The notes beneath the pieces were generated by a model that worked only from the letters and a program-made list of their open reading frames with translations, made no database searches and was not told where the DNA came from. A stretch of 64,000 nucleotides of DNA from Micromonospora sp. CB01531 (lineage in GTDB: Bacteria > Actinomycetota > Actinomycetes > Mycobacteriales > Micromonosporaceae). The DNA lies in contig NZ_LWLS01000061.1 in NCBI RefSeq assembly GCF_001905095.1, positions 124,001 through 188,000 on the forward strand, written 5' to 3'. The translations under genes were made by a program, and so were the position numbers. Positions 41,023 to 48,847 of this stretch are shown piece after piece (the stretch's first letter is position 1; each line of letters begins with the position of its first letter).

Positions 41023-41265
41023 ATGTTGACGATGTATTCCACCCCGTGGTGCGGCTACTGCCACCGGCTGAAGTCGCAGCTCGACCGGGAGGGCATCGCG
41101 TACGAGGTGGTCGACATCGAGCAGGACGCGAAGGCCGCCGAGTTCGTGATGAGCGTCAACGGCGGCAACCAGACCGTCCCGACCCTGCGCTTCGCCGACG
41201 GCAGCGCGCTCACCAACCCCTCCATCACCCAGGTCAAGCAGCACCTCGCCACCACCTCCGCCTGA
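41023..41265 (+). CDS. mrx1: Mycoredoxin-1 (mycothiol-dependent glutaredoxin)
   Basis: An 80-residue thioredoxin-fold protein that reduces mixed disulfides between proteins and mycothiol. The active site is CGYC (residues 10-13) after YSTPW. GGNQTVPTLRFADGSALTNPS supplies the cis-proline TVP. The CGYC motif identifies mycoredoxin (Rv3198A) rather than ordinary glutaredoxin (CPYC). ATG 41023 has GGAGGA seven bases upstream. A perfect sigma-R promoter at 40939 links it to the thiol-stress regulon. It is divergent from uvrD2, as in M. tuberculosis. Confidence 0.96.
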   Translation: MLTMYSTPWCGYCHRLKSQLDREGIAYEVVDIEQDAKAAEFVMSVNGGNQTVPTLRFADGSALTNPSITQVKQHLATTSA

Positions 41266-41274
41266 CCCACCCAA

Positions 41275-41320
41275 ACGCGGAAGAGCGGCCGCCCCACCCG
41301 GGCCGGCCGCTCTTCCGCGT
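41275..41320. terminator. Bidirectional terminator after mrx1
   Basis: 16-bp perfect stem ACGCGGAAGAGCGGCC (41275-41290 with 41305-41320), between the convergent mrx1 and MFS genes. Confidence 0.75.
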
Positions 41321-41336
41321 CCGCGCCGAGCGTCGA

Positions 41337-41393
41337 TGATCATGAGGTTAGCGGCCTCGGGATCGGCGTGTCGCCACGGCAACCTCATGATCA
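41337..41393. repeat. Palindromic element A (TGATCATGAGGTT arms)
   Basis: TGATCATGAGGTT (41337-41349) and AACCTCATGATCA (41381-41393) are perfect inverted arms around a 31-base core. The same arms recur at 61494-61552. The element is inside the 3' end of the MFS gene and supplies its last residues (VDHEVAV) and near-adjacent stop codon. Confidence 0.82.
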
Positions 41394-42625
41394 ACGGACG
41401 GCGGCGGGCGGCGCGGGGCGGGGATGCGGGCGGGCGCTGACGGCGGGGGTGGGCTGAGGTGGCGGGCGTGCCAGAGGTAGGCGCCGGCGGCCATGGTGAT
41501 CATCCCGACCAGGGCGAAGAGCAGGCGGTAGTCGAGGACGCCGACGAGCAGCGCACCGGCCCCGATGGAGACCGCCTGCGGGCCGCTGACCAGCGCCTCC
41601 GAGGCGGCGGCGACCCGACCGAGCAGGGCCGGCGGGGTACGTCGCTGGACCAGCGTGTTGAGCCCGACCATGGTCAGCGGCAGCGACAACCCGGCCAGCA
41701 GCAGCGCCACCACGCCCAGCCAGAGCCGGGGGTACGCCAGCGCCAGCGCGGCCGGCCCGAAGAGGGTTACCCCGGCGGCGAGCGCCCCCACCTCGCCGGT
41801 CCGGCGTACCACGGTCGCCGAGAGGAGCGCGCCGACCAGCCCGCCGACCCCCTGCACGGTGACGAGCACGCCGACGAAGGCGACCTCCCGGCGCAGCCCC
41901 TGGTCCACGTACGCGAAGATCAGCGACTCGGTGAAGCCCATCACCAGCGAACCCAGCCCGTAGCCGAGCAGGGCCCGGCGCAGCGCCGGCTCGCCGGCCA
42001 GGTGCCGCAGCCCGGCACCCAGCTCGGCCGGCCAACGCAGGTCGGCCCCGGAGGGCGGGGTCTCGGTCACCCGGAGCAGGCCGACGACGGCCGCGGCGGT
42101 CAGGAAGCCGGCCATGGCGAGCGCGGCCAGCAGCCAACCGCCGACCGCGGCGTACAGCCCGGCCCCGGCCAGCGGGCCGACCAGCCGGAGGCCCTGCCGG
42201 ACGGTCTGCAGCACCGCGTTCGCGTCGGCCAGCAGTTCGCTCGGCACAAGGTGCCGGATCAGCCCGCTCAGCACCGCGGTCAACGTGATGTACGACAGGC
42301 CGTAGAGCGCCGCAACCACGTAGATGACCCACACGTCGGCCTGGCCCCGGACCGCGAAGAGCGGGGTGAGCAGCACCGCCGCGCCCAGGTTGGCGGCCAC
42401 GAAGAAGGGCCGGCGACGGTACCGGTCGACGAACCAGCCGACCAGCGGCGCCAGCGTCATCGGGGCGATGATCGCGAAGATGGTCGCGCCGGCCATGCCG
42501 TCCGAGCCGGTCAGGTCCTTCACCCAGACGGCGAGGGCCAGCAGCAGGATCGACTCGGCCGCCATGCTGGCCAGCACGGCGACGAAGAGCAGGCGGAAGT
42601 CGGGGCGGCCCAGGACGGTGCGCAT
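41348..42625 (-). CDS. MFS transporter (macrolide/drug efflux-like)
   Basis: A 425-residue 12-helix transporter. Motif A is seen between helices 2 and 3 (GWFVDRYRRRP) and conserved LVVLDY/FALVGMITMAAGAYLW near the end. It resembles MefA-type (MFS_3) efflux proteins. The C-terminal tail after the last helix (PPPPSAPARIPAPRRPPPSVDHEVAV...) is proline-rich, and its last 17 residues are encoded by palindromic element A. ATG 42625 has GGAGGA seven bases upstream; the longer upstream reading is non-coding. It is divergent from the XRE regulator, and no such MFS gene separates mrx1 and nudC in mycobacteria. Confidence 0.88.
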   Translation of the reverse strand: MRTVLGRPDFRLLFVAVLASMAAESILLLALAVWVKDLTGSDGMAGATIFAIIAPMTLAPLVGWFVDRYRRRPFFVAANLGAAVLLTPLFAVRGQADVWVIYVVAALYGLSYITLTAVLSGLIRHLVPSELLADANAVLQTVRQGLRLVGPLAGAGLYAAVGGWLLAALAMAGFLTAAAVVGLLRVTETPPSGADLRWPAELGAGLRHLAGEPALRRALLGYGLGSLVMGFTESLIFAYVDQGLRREVAFVGVLVTVQGVGGLVGALLSATVVRRTGEVGALAAGVTLFGPAALALAYPRLWLGVVALLLAGLSLPLTMVGLNTLVQRRTPPALLGRVAAASEALVSGPQAVSIGAGALLVGVLDYRLLFALVGMITMAAGAYLWHARHLSPPPPSAPARIPAPRRPPPSVDHEVAVATRRSRGR

Positions 42626-42812
42626 CAGGTTCCTCCGGCGGGGGTGCGCCCGAAGGCGCGACGGGGGTGGGTGCCGGGCCTTGGACGTCCTCGTCCGGGC
42701 CGGTCGGACCACCTCCACGGTCCTCTTTTTGTCGCAAGACACGCCCTCGCCGGAACCTCCGGCACCGGCCGCGGCGTCCATACTGGCCGTGGGGGGCGAA
42801 TTCCATACAGTT

Positions 42813-42833
42813 ACCGTCGCGCCCCGCGACGGT
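42813..42833. promoter_or_regulatory. Palindrome before the XRE gene
   Basis: ACCGTCGCG (42813-42821) and CGCGACGGT (42825-42833), 9-bp arms with a 3-base spacer, 18 bases before the XRE start. Position suggests autoregulation. Confidence 0.5.
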
Positions 42834-42851
42834 CGACGGAAAGAGGGCATC

Positions 42852-43832
42852 GTGCCTCCTGCCGCACCAGGCCCGATCCTGCGCCGTCGCAGGCTCGGCA
42901 CCGAGTTGCGCCGGCTGCGTGAGCAGGCCGGCCTCACCGGGGACCAGGTCATCGAGCGGATCGACTGGGCCTCCGCGTCCAAGCTGTCCCGCCTGGAGAA
43001 CGGACGCAGCCGCCCCGACCCGGACGACGTCGACATCCTGCTGGCTCTCTACGGCGCCGATGACGAGTTGCGCGAGGAACTGCTGGGGATCACCCACGAG
43101 GCCGGCGACATGCGCGGCTGGCTGCGGAACTTCCCGGTGATGACCCAGCAGCAGCGCGGCTTCGCCGAGCTGGAGGCGGGCTGCGCGGAGATCTCCGAGT
43201 ACAACCCGGTGCTGGTGCCCGGGCTGCTGCAGACCCCCGGGTACGCCCGGCACCGGATCCTCTCGGCGACCCAGGTGGCGGCGGAGGCCGGCGACCCGGA
43301 CACCGAGGACCCGGACACCGAGGTACGCGCCCGGCAGGCCCGCCAGTCGCTGCTGACCCGCTCCCCCGATGCGCCCCGCTACACCGCCGTCCTCGAGGAG
43401 GCCGCCCTCGGCCGCCGGGCCGGCCCACCCGAGGTGCTGCACGAGCAGATCGTCCACCTCTGCGAGCTGGCCATGCTGCCGAACGTGACGCTGCGTCTGC
43501 TGCTGCGCGACACCCGGGTCGGCGACTGGTACCTCCCACCGACCGCCTTCTCGGTCTACCGGTTCGCCGATCCGCTCGATCCGGAGACGCTGGCCATCGA
43601 AGGTGGGTTCACCGACGTCATGTCGACCGAGGTAAACACCCTAAATCGCTATAAAGTGGTGTTCGAGTGGCTATGCTCGGCGGCGCTCTCCGCATCGGAC
43701 ACCCTCTCCTGGCTCATCGAGGCGACGGGACGGCTGACCGATACGGCGGCCGAGTCCACAGTGGCGTTCGGGCCGGCAACGGCGCCGGCCCAGCGCCGCC
43801 GCGACCCGGGGCGCCTGGCGACGGACCGGTGA
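42852..43832 (+). CDS. XRE-family regulator with DUF5753 domain
   Basis: A 326-residue regulator with an N-terminal XRE helix-turn-helix (about 10-70; GTELRRLREQAGLTGDQVIERIDWASASKLSRLENGRSRP) and a DUF5753 C-terminal domain (EISEYNPVLVPGLLQTPGYAR, VLEEAALGRR, MLPNVTLRLL). Such proteins control a neighbouring small DUF397 protein in Streptomyces (WhiJ/BldB and AbaA clusters), which matches the next gene. GTG 42852 follows an AAAGAGGG ribosome-binding site. A perfect palindrome lies 18 bases before it. Confidence 0.93.
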   Translation: MPPAAPGPILRRRRLGTELRRLREQAGLTGDQVIERIDWASASKLSRLENGRSRPDPDDVDILLALYGADDELREELLGITHEAGDMRGWLRNFPVMTQQQRGFAELEAGCAEISEYNPVLVPGLLQTPGYARHRILSATQVAAEAGDPDTEDPDTEVRARQARQSLLTRSPDAPRYTAVLEEAALGRRAGPPEVLHEQIVHLCELAMLPNVTLRLLLRDTRVGDWYLPPTAFSVYRFADPLDPETLAIEGGFTDVMSTEVNTLNRYKVVFEWLCSAALSASDTLSWLIEATGRLTDTAAESTVAFGPATAPAQRRRDPGRLATDR

Positions 43833-43906
43833 TCCACGGGGACCGCGCCGTCCGGCCTGCGGCGCCACTCGTCCCCATCGGAGCACTCCAGACCAGGAGC
43901 AGAACC

Positions 43907-44146
43907 ATGAACGAGATCCGCAACAACTCGTCCGACCTCGCGCCGCAGCTCGTCGGCGCCGCCTGGCGCAAGAGCACCCGGAGCCAGACCTCGAACTGCG
44001 TGGAGGTCGCGCCGCTGCGTACCGGGCCGGCGGCGGTGGCGCTGCGGGACAGCAAGGACCGGAGCGGGCCCGTGCTGCTGTTCAACCGGGCCGGCTGGCT
44101 GGGCTTCATCGCCGGCGCGAAGAACGGGCAGTTCTCGTTGAACTGA
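43907..44146 (+). CDS. DUF397 small protein, partner of the XRE regulator
   Basis: A 79-residue DUF397 protein. The typical central pattern WRKSTRSQTSNCVEVAP is intact, as is ALRDSKDRSGPVLLF with a conserved WLGFIAGAKNG end. DUF397 proteins are encoded beside XRE/DUF5753 regulators and modulate them, sometimes acting as toxin-antitoxin-like pairs; its exact role here is unknown. ATG 43907 lies 74 bases after the regulator's stop. A 13-bp hairpin (44161-44189) follows and separates it from the next gene. Confidence 0.93.
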   Translation: MNEIRNNSSDLAPQLVGAAWRKSTRSQTSNCVEVAPLRTGPAAVALRDSKDRSGPVLLFNRAGWLGFIAGAKNGQFSLN

Positions 44147-44160
44147 TCCACCGAACACCA

Positions 44161-44189
44161 GGGGCCGTCGGCGTCGCGCCGGCGGCCCC
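44161..44189 (+). terminator. Terminator after the DUF397 gene
   Basis: 13-bp stem (GGGGCCGTCGGCG, 44161-44173 with 44177-44189) with one T-G wobble pair and a TCG loop. Confidence 0.65.
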
Positions 44190-44393
44190 GCCGCCTGTCC
44201 ACCCGGCCACGTCACCCCGGGCCGACGTCACCGTCCGCCCGACAACCGTGCTGACCTGGGGTCAGCCGATCGGTCGGCGTGCGCGAACGACAGTCGGGTT
44301 TCACTTGCTGAGACGAGCGCCAGGCGTAACATGTCGAATGAGTGACGTGGAAGTTCCATTGCGTATCCGTCCATCCGTATCCGGGGGACACCC

Positions 44394-44669
44394 ATGCGGT
44401 TTCTGATCGTCCGCACCGAGATCCGAGCCGCCGCCGACATCGACATCGCGGCCGCCTGGGCCGGCGGTGGCCGGCTGCGGGACGAGACCACCGCGCCGGA
44501 GCCGCGCCGCCAGGTCGTCCACGCCGAGGACCGGGACGCCGCCCTGCTGCTGGCCCGGGCACTGGCGTCCGTCGGAGCGGTACGCGCCGGGCGGCACCGG
44601 GTGAAGGTGCTCCCGATCGAGGACCCGGCCCCGGCACACCCGTACCGATGGGACACCACGAGCACCTGA
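44394..44669 (+). CDS. Hypothetical protein
   Basis: A 91-residue protein, moderately charged, without recognised domain. It opens MRFLIVRTEIRAAADIDIAAAWAGG and has DRDAALLLARALASVGAVRAGRHRVKV. ATG 44394 has GGGGGA six bases upstream. It lies in the accessory stretch after the DUF397 gene and before a 14-bp terminator hairpin, so it is probably monocistronic. A TTGCTG - 16 bases - TAACAT element (from about 44307) could be its promoter. Confidence 0.6.
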   Translation: MRFLIVRTEIRAAADIDIAAAWAGGGRLRDETTAPEPRRQVVHAEDRDAALLLARALASVGAVRAGRHRVKVLPIEDPAPAHPYRWDTTST

Positions 44670-44743
44670 CCTGACGTCCGTCGTGGTCGGACCGGCTCCC
44701 CCGCCGCGTTCCGTGCCTCACCCGGCCACGACGGCCCGTGTTC

Positions 44744-44783
44744 CCGGCCCGTGACCGCCGCGGCAACGACGGTCACGGGCCGG
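44744..44783. terminator. Bidirectional terminator
   Basis: 14-bp perfect stem (CCGGCCCGTGACCG, 44744-44757 with 44770-44783) and a 12-base loop, between the 44394 gene and convergent nudC. Confidence 0.7.
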
Positions 44784-44911
44784 GGCCGCGTCTGCCGCTG
44801 ATCAACGCCAGGTCGGCGAAGTGGCGGTATCCCGCTCGCCGCAACCCCGCCACGCCGGCGAGGTGGCGATGCCCCACCGCCACGTCGGTCAGGTCGCGGC
44901 GGCCCGACCAC

Positions 44912-45865
44912 TCAGCAGTGGCCCTCGAGCCAGCGGTGGATCAGGAACAGGGCGATGGAGGAGGGTGGCGGGAGGGCCAGCCGGTGGCCGTCGACGTCGA
45001 CCGCCTCCCCGGCCAGCGCGGCGCCGATCTCCCGCCGGGTGAACCAGCGCGCGTAGGCGATCTCGGCCGGGTCCACCCGGACCGGCTCGTCGGCGTCGGC
45101 GCGGGCCAGGAAACCGAGCATCAGCGAGCCCGGGAACGGCCAGGACTGGCTGCCCGCGTACGTGATCTCCTCGACCCCGACGCCGACCTCCTCGCGGACC
45201 TCGCGGAGCACGGCGGCCTCGGCCGACTCCCCGGGCTCGACGTAGCCGGCCAGGCAGGAGAAGCGGCGCTCGCCGGGGGTGCGTGCCCAGGCGGCGTTGT
45301 TGCCGAGCAGGCATCGCCCCTCCGGGCCGGCCACCCCGTCGTGGACCAGCACGATCATGGCTGGATCGGTACGCGGCCAGACCCGCTCGCCACCCGGGTC
45401 CACCCGGGACCAGCCGGCCTCGTCGACCTGCGTCGGCTGCCCGGTGATCGACGAGTGGCCGTGCCGGACGTGCCAGTTCAGCAGGGCGAGGGCGGTGGTG
45501 AAGAGGCCCGCGTCCCGGTCGGCCAGGAGGTGCCCCACCTCGCGCAGGTTGACCCGCCGGGTGTCCGGCAGCTCCGGCAGCGGCGCGTCCACCGCGAAGA
45601 CCGGCACGCCGTCGGGCTCGACGCCGAGGAACATCGGCACCGACCGGGGCACGTCGGGCAGCTCGGCGGGGCCGACCAGCACCAACTCCGGCGCAGCCGA
45701 CGCGCCGCGGACCAGTGCCCGCCCGTCGTCGGCCGAGTCCAGCACCAGCACCCGGGCCCGCTCCCACGCCTCAGCGAGCCAGTCCGGGTCGGTACGCCGG
45801 TGCGCGGCCCGGTCCAGCGTGGACCGGGCCAGCGGCGGGCCGGCCTCGCCGGTCACGCGCGACAC
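44912..45865 (-). CDS. nudC: NADH pyrophosphatase (NudC-type Nudix hydrolase)
   Basis: It hydrolyses NAD(H) and, in other bacteria, the NAD cap on RNA. The 317-residue chain contains the Nudix box GYVEPGESAEAAVLREVREEVGV and the SQSWPFP signature (standard SQPWPFP), and NudC region PRTDPAMIVLV. The zinc-ribbon cysteines of E. coli NudC are absent: the region reads NWHVRHGHSSITGQ. GTG 45865 is chosen over GTG 45856 and over the longer open frame. This is Rv3199c's neighbourhood (beyond uvrD2-mrx1) but genes at 41.3-44.7 kb are inserted. Confidence 0.9.
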   Translation of the reverse strand: MSRVTGEAGPPLARSTLDRAAHRRTDPDWLAEAWERARVLVLDSADDGRALVRGASAAPELVLVGPAELPDVPRSVPMFLGVEPDGVPVFAVDAPLPELPDTRRVNLREVGHLLADRDAGLFTTALALLNWHVRHGHSSITGQPTQVDEAGWSRVDPGGERVWPRTDPAMIVLVHDGVAGPEGRCLLGNNAAWARTPGERRFSCLAGYVEPGESAEAAVLREVREEVGVGVEEITYAGSQSWPFPGSLMLGFLARADADEPVRVDPAEIAYARWFTRREIGAALAGEAVDVDGHRLALPPPSSIALFLIHRWLEGHC

Positions 45866-45905
45866 GCCCCGGTGCTGAGCCGACTGGTTCGCTCGCCCGG
45901 CTCGC

Positions 45906-47252
45906 TCACGCCGACTCCGTCCGCACCGGCCCGAGCGTGGCCAGCGAATCCGCGATCCGCTCCGCGTCACCGAGCACCACGGTGACCGCCTTCGCCGGGG
46001 CGAGGTAGCACGCCGCCACCTCCGCCACGTCGTCCACGGTCGCCTTAGCGAGCCGGGCGGCGTGCTCGGCGAGGAAGTCCAGGCGCAGCCCGTTGCCGGC
46101 GTACGCGCTGGTCAGCGACGCCAGTCCGGCCTGGGTGGACATGCCGAGCTGGAGCGTGCCGAGCGCGTACTGGCGGGCCTGCTCCAGCTCCTCGGGCTTC
46201 GGCGGCAGCGACGCCAGCCGGCCCAGCTCGTACCCGGTCTCCAGCAGGGCGGGGGCCGTCACCTCGGTGGCCACCTCGGCGGCGGCGATCAGCACCGACC
46301 CGGCCACCGAGTGCTCGACCAGCGAGTGCGGCCCGTACGTGTAGCCCTTGTCCTCCCGGATGTTCTCCACCCAGCGGGAGGAGAAGTAGCCGCCGAAGAC
46401 CAGGTTGGCCAGTTGCAGCGCGGCGTGGTCCGGGTGCGTGCGGGGCACCGCCGGCAGGGCGATCCGGAGCGACGACTGGACCGAGCCGGGGCGGTCGACC
46501 AGCAGCAGCGGGCCGGGCTCCAGCGGCGGGGCCGGCGGCAGCTCCTCGGCGCCCCCGTCGCCCCCGGCACCGTTCCACCCGGACAGTGCCTGCTCGGCGG
46601 CGTCCAGGGCCCGCTCCGGCTGCACGTCACCGACCAGCACCAGCACCGCACCGGCCGGATGCACCCGGTCCGCGTGCAACCGCCGCAGGGCGGGCGGACG
46701 GACCGCGCGCACCTGGTCGGGCTCCGGGGTCTGGACCGCGTACGGGTGCTTGCCGTAGACCCGCTTGAGCAGCGCGGTCCGGGCCAGGTGGGCGGGTTGG
46801 CTCTGGGCGACCTGGATCCGGTCGACCAGCCGGTCCCGCTCGGTCTCCACCCAGTCACCCGGGTAGGTGGCCCCGGCCAGCACGTCGGCGAGGATCTCCA
46901 GCATCCGGTCCAGGCCGGTGACCAGGCTCGCCCCGGAGAGCATCAGCCGGTCCGGGTCGATCCCGGCGGACAGCCCACCGCCGACCTTCTGCAGCTCGGC
47001 GGCGATCTGCGTCGCGGTGAGGGTCGCCGTGCCGGAGAGGATGGTCTGGGCCAGCGTCGCGCCCCGGGCCAGGTGGGTACGCCCGGCCGGCATCCAGAGC
47101 CGCAGCTCGACCAGCGGGACCGCGGGGCGGCGTACCGCGATCACGGTGAGCCCGTTGGCGAGCGTGCGCTCGGCCTGCTTCGGCAGCTTGAGCCGGCGGT
47201 TCGGTCCGAGCGGCGGCAGCGGCCGGGTCCCGGTCTCCATGGTTGCCGTCAC
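45906..47252 (-). CDS. M16-family peptidase-like protein, inactive-type subunit
   Basis: A 448-residue M16 homologue without the zinc motif HxxEH at the N-terminus (the position reads MPAGRTHLARGATL). It keeps the C-terminal-domain signature RWVENIREDKGYTYGPHS. In M16 heterodimers one subunit supplies the R/Y pair and the other the zinc site. It follows the active-type subunit by 56 bases in the same direction, forming a heterodimer pair. ATG 47252 (MTATMETGTRPL) starts the chain. Substrate unknown. Confidence 0.9.
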   Translation of the reverse strand: MTATMETGTRPLPPLGPNRRLKLPKQAERTLANGLTVIAVRRPAVPLVELRLWMPAGRTHLARGATLAQTILSGTATLTATQIAAELQKVGGGLSAGIDPDRLMLSGASLVTGLDRMLEILADVLAGATYPGDWVETERDRLVDRIQVAQSQPAHLARTALLKRVYGKHPYAVQTPEPDQVRAVRPPALRRLHADRVHPAGAVLVLVGDVQPERALDAAEQALSGWNGAGGDGGAEELPPAPPLEPGPLLLVDRPGSVQSSLRIALPAVPRTHPDHAALQLANLVFGGYFSSRWVENIREDKGYTYGPHSLVEHSVAGSVLIAAAEVATEVTAPALLETGYELGRLASLPPKPEELEQARQYALGTLQLGMSTQAGLASLTSAYAGNGLRLDFLAEHAARLAKATVDDVAEVAACYLAPAKAVTVVLGDAERIADSLATLGPVRTESA

Positions 47253-47307
47253 TGGCCTTCCTCCGTTCGCGACTGCGGGGCTCGCAAACCCGGCTCACTC
47301 CTCGCGC

Positions 47308-48618
47308 TCACCGGGCACCTCCGGCGATGACCTCGATGGACGCGCGGCGCTCCGGCCGCAGGGTGGCGGCGGCGGCGAGGAGCTGTTCCTCGGTCACCTC
47401 GCCGACCAGCCGGGGCAGCTCGTTGAGCAGGCCCGGCTCGCCGCGTTGCTGTTCGAGGACGGCCATCCGCAGCGCCCGGCCGAGCACCGCGTCGGTGTCC
47501 CTTAGCAGATGGGTGGCCATCCGGGCCTGGGTACGCGCCAGCTCTCCCTCGGTCAGCCCGTCGGTGGCGAGCCGGTCCAATTCCTCGTCGATGGTGCGCA
47601 GCACCTTGTCCACGTCGCCCCCGGGCGGCAGGTGTGCCTGGAGCAGCAGCGCCGTTGGGTCCCGCACGTCGAACGGGTCGCCCATGAAGCCGAGGTAGCC
47701 GCCGAGGCTGGTGACCGTGCGGTCCCGCTGGACCAGCCGTTCGACCAGCCGGGACGCGTCGCCGTCGGTGAGCACCTCGGCCAGCACCACGTACGGCAGG
47801 TAGCCGGCGAAGTCGGTCACCGGGTCGGGCACCCGCCAGGCGCCGGCCACCGCCGGCAGCGGGGCCAGCTTGTCGGTGTACGACCGGCGCCGCTCGGCGG
47901 TCAGGTCGGGCTCGGCGAAGTCGGGCCGCGCCGGGGCGGGGCGGGCGGGCACGTCCCCGAAGTGCCGCTCGATCAGCTCCGTCGCCTCGGCCACGTCGAT
48001 GTCCCCGCTGACCGCCAGCACGGCGTTGCCGCTGGCGTAGTAGCGCCGGAAGAAGTCGGCGGCGTCCGCCACGGTGGCCGACTCCAGGTCGTCGAAGGAG
48101 CCGTAGCCGTCGTGTGCGTTGGGGAAGGTGTCGAACATCACCGGCGGCAGGGTCAGCCAGGGAAACCCGCCGTACGGCCGGTTGAGCACGTTGACCCGGA
48201 TCTCCTCCTTGACCACGTCGACCTGGTTGCGCAGGTTCTCCTCGGTCAGCCGGGGGCCGCGCATCCGGTCGGCCTCCAGGAAGAGCGCCCGTTCCAGGGC
48301 GTTGCTGGGCAGCGTCTCGAAGTAGTCGGTGTAGTCCAGGTGCGTGGAGCCGTTGAAGGTGCCGCCGGCGCCCTGGACGTGCCGGAAGTGGGCCAGCTTC
48401 TCCAGGTTCTCCGAGCCCTGGAACATCAGGTGCTCGAAGAGGTGGGCGAAGCCGGTGCGTCCCTCCGGCTCGGACCGGATGCCGACGTCGTAGACCACCG
48501 CCACCCCGATCACCGGGGCGCTGCGGTCGGGGGTGAGCACCACCCGCAGGCCGTTGTCGAGGCTGAACCGCTCGACCGGGTACTTCGTCGCTGGAATTTT
48601 CGTTCTCCGCGTCGGCAC
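47308..48618 (-). CDS. M16-family zinc peptidase, active-type subunit
   Basis: A 436-residue zinc peptidase with the inverted zinc motif HLFEH (residues 59-63) in RTGFAHLFEHLMFQGSEN. The downstream glutamate ligand lies in QVDVVKEEIR. GTG 48618 (VPTRRTKIPATKYPVERF) is the start, with AGGG eight bases upstream. Family members degrade peptides or process proteins. The next gene downstream encodes the partner subunit that lacks the zinc site, so the two likely form a heterodimer. Confidence 0.94.
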   Translation of the reverse strand: MPTRRTKIPATKYPVERFSLDNGLRVVLTPDRSAPVIGVAVVYDVGIRSEPEGRTGFAHLFEHLMFQGSENLEKLAHFRHVQGAGGTFNGSTHLDYTDYFETLPSNALERALFLEADRMRGPRLTEENLRNQVDVVKEEIRVNVLNRPYGGFPWLTLPPVMFDTFPNAHDGYGSFDDLESATVADAADFFRRYYASGNAVLAVSGDIDVAEATELIERHFGDVPARPAPARPDFAEPDLTAERRRSYTDKLAPLPAVAGAWRVPDPVTDFAGYLPYVVLAEVLTDGDASRLVERLVQRDRTVTSLGGYLGFMGDPFDVRDPTALLLQAHLPPGGDVDKVLRTIDEELDRLATDGLTEGELARTQARMATHLLRDTDAVLGRALRMAVLEQQRGEPGLLNELPRLVGEVTEEQLLAAAATLRPERRASIEVIAGGAR

Positions 48619-48806
48619 GAGATCGACCCTAACGCGTCGGCACCGGCCGCACCGCCGGTGTGGCCCCGCGCCCTGGACGGTCGTTCCGGTGGTGGGCCGA
48701 CCGGCATCGCTTACTCCACCGAACAGGTGGGAATTACCGAGAATATCCAGGTCGCCCGTCCCGGATCGTGGATGGGTCTTGACGCCGACTCCAGCCTGCC
48801 CCACTC

Positions 48807-48827
48807 TTCCTACCAATCAAGTAGGAA
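48807..48827. promoter_or_regulatory. Inverted repeat in the ssu promoter, candidate Rrf2 operator
   Basis: TTCCTAC (48807-48813) and GTAGGAA (48821-48827) with a 7-base spacer. The following TACTGT (48828-48833) could be the -10 element, so a bound repressor would block transcription of the sulfonate operon, whose last gene is an Rrf2 regulator. Assignment is by context. Confidence 0.65.
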
Positions 48828-48847
48828 TACTGTGGATTGGACACACG

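Noticed and set aside
41337..41393. Element A as insertion sequence end
   Set aside because: Too short, no transposase and no flanking target duplication visible; called dispersed repeat instead.
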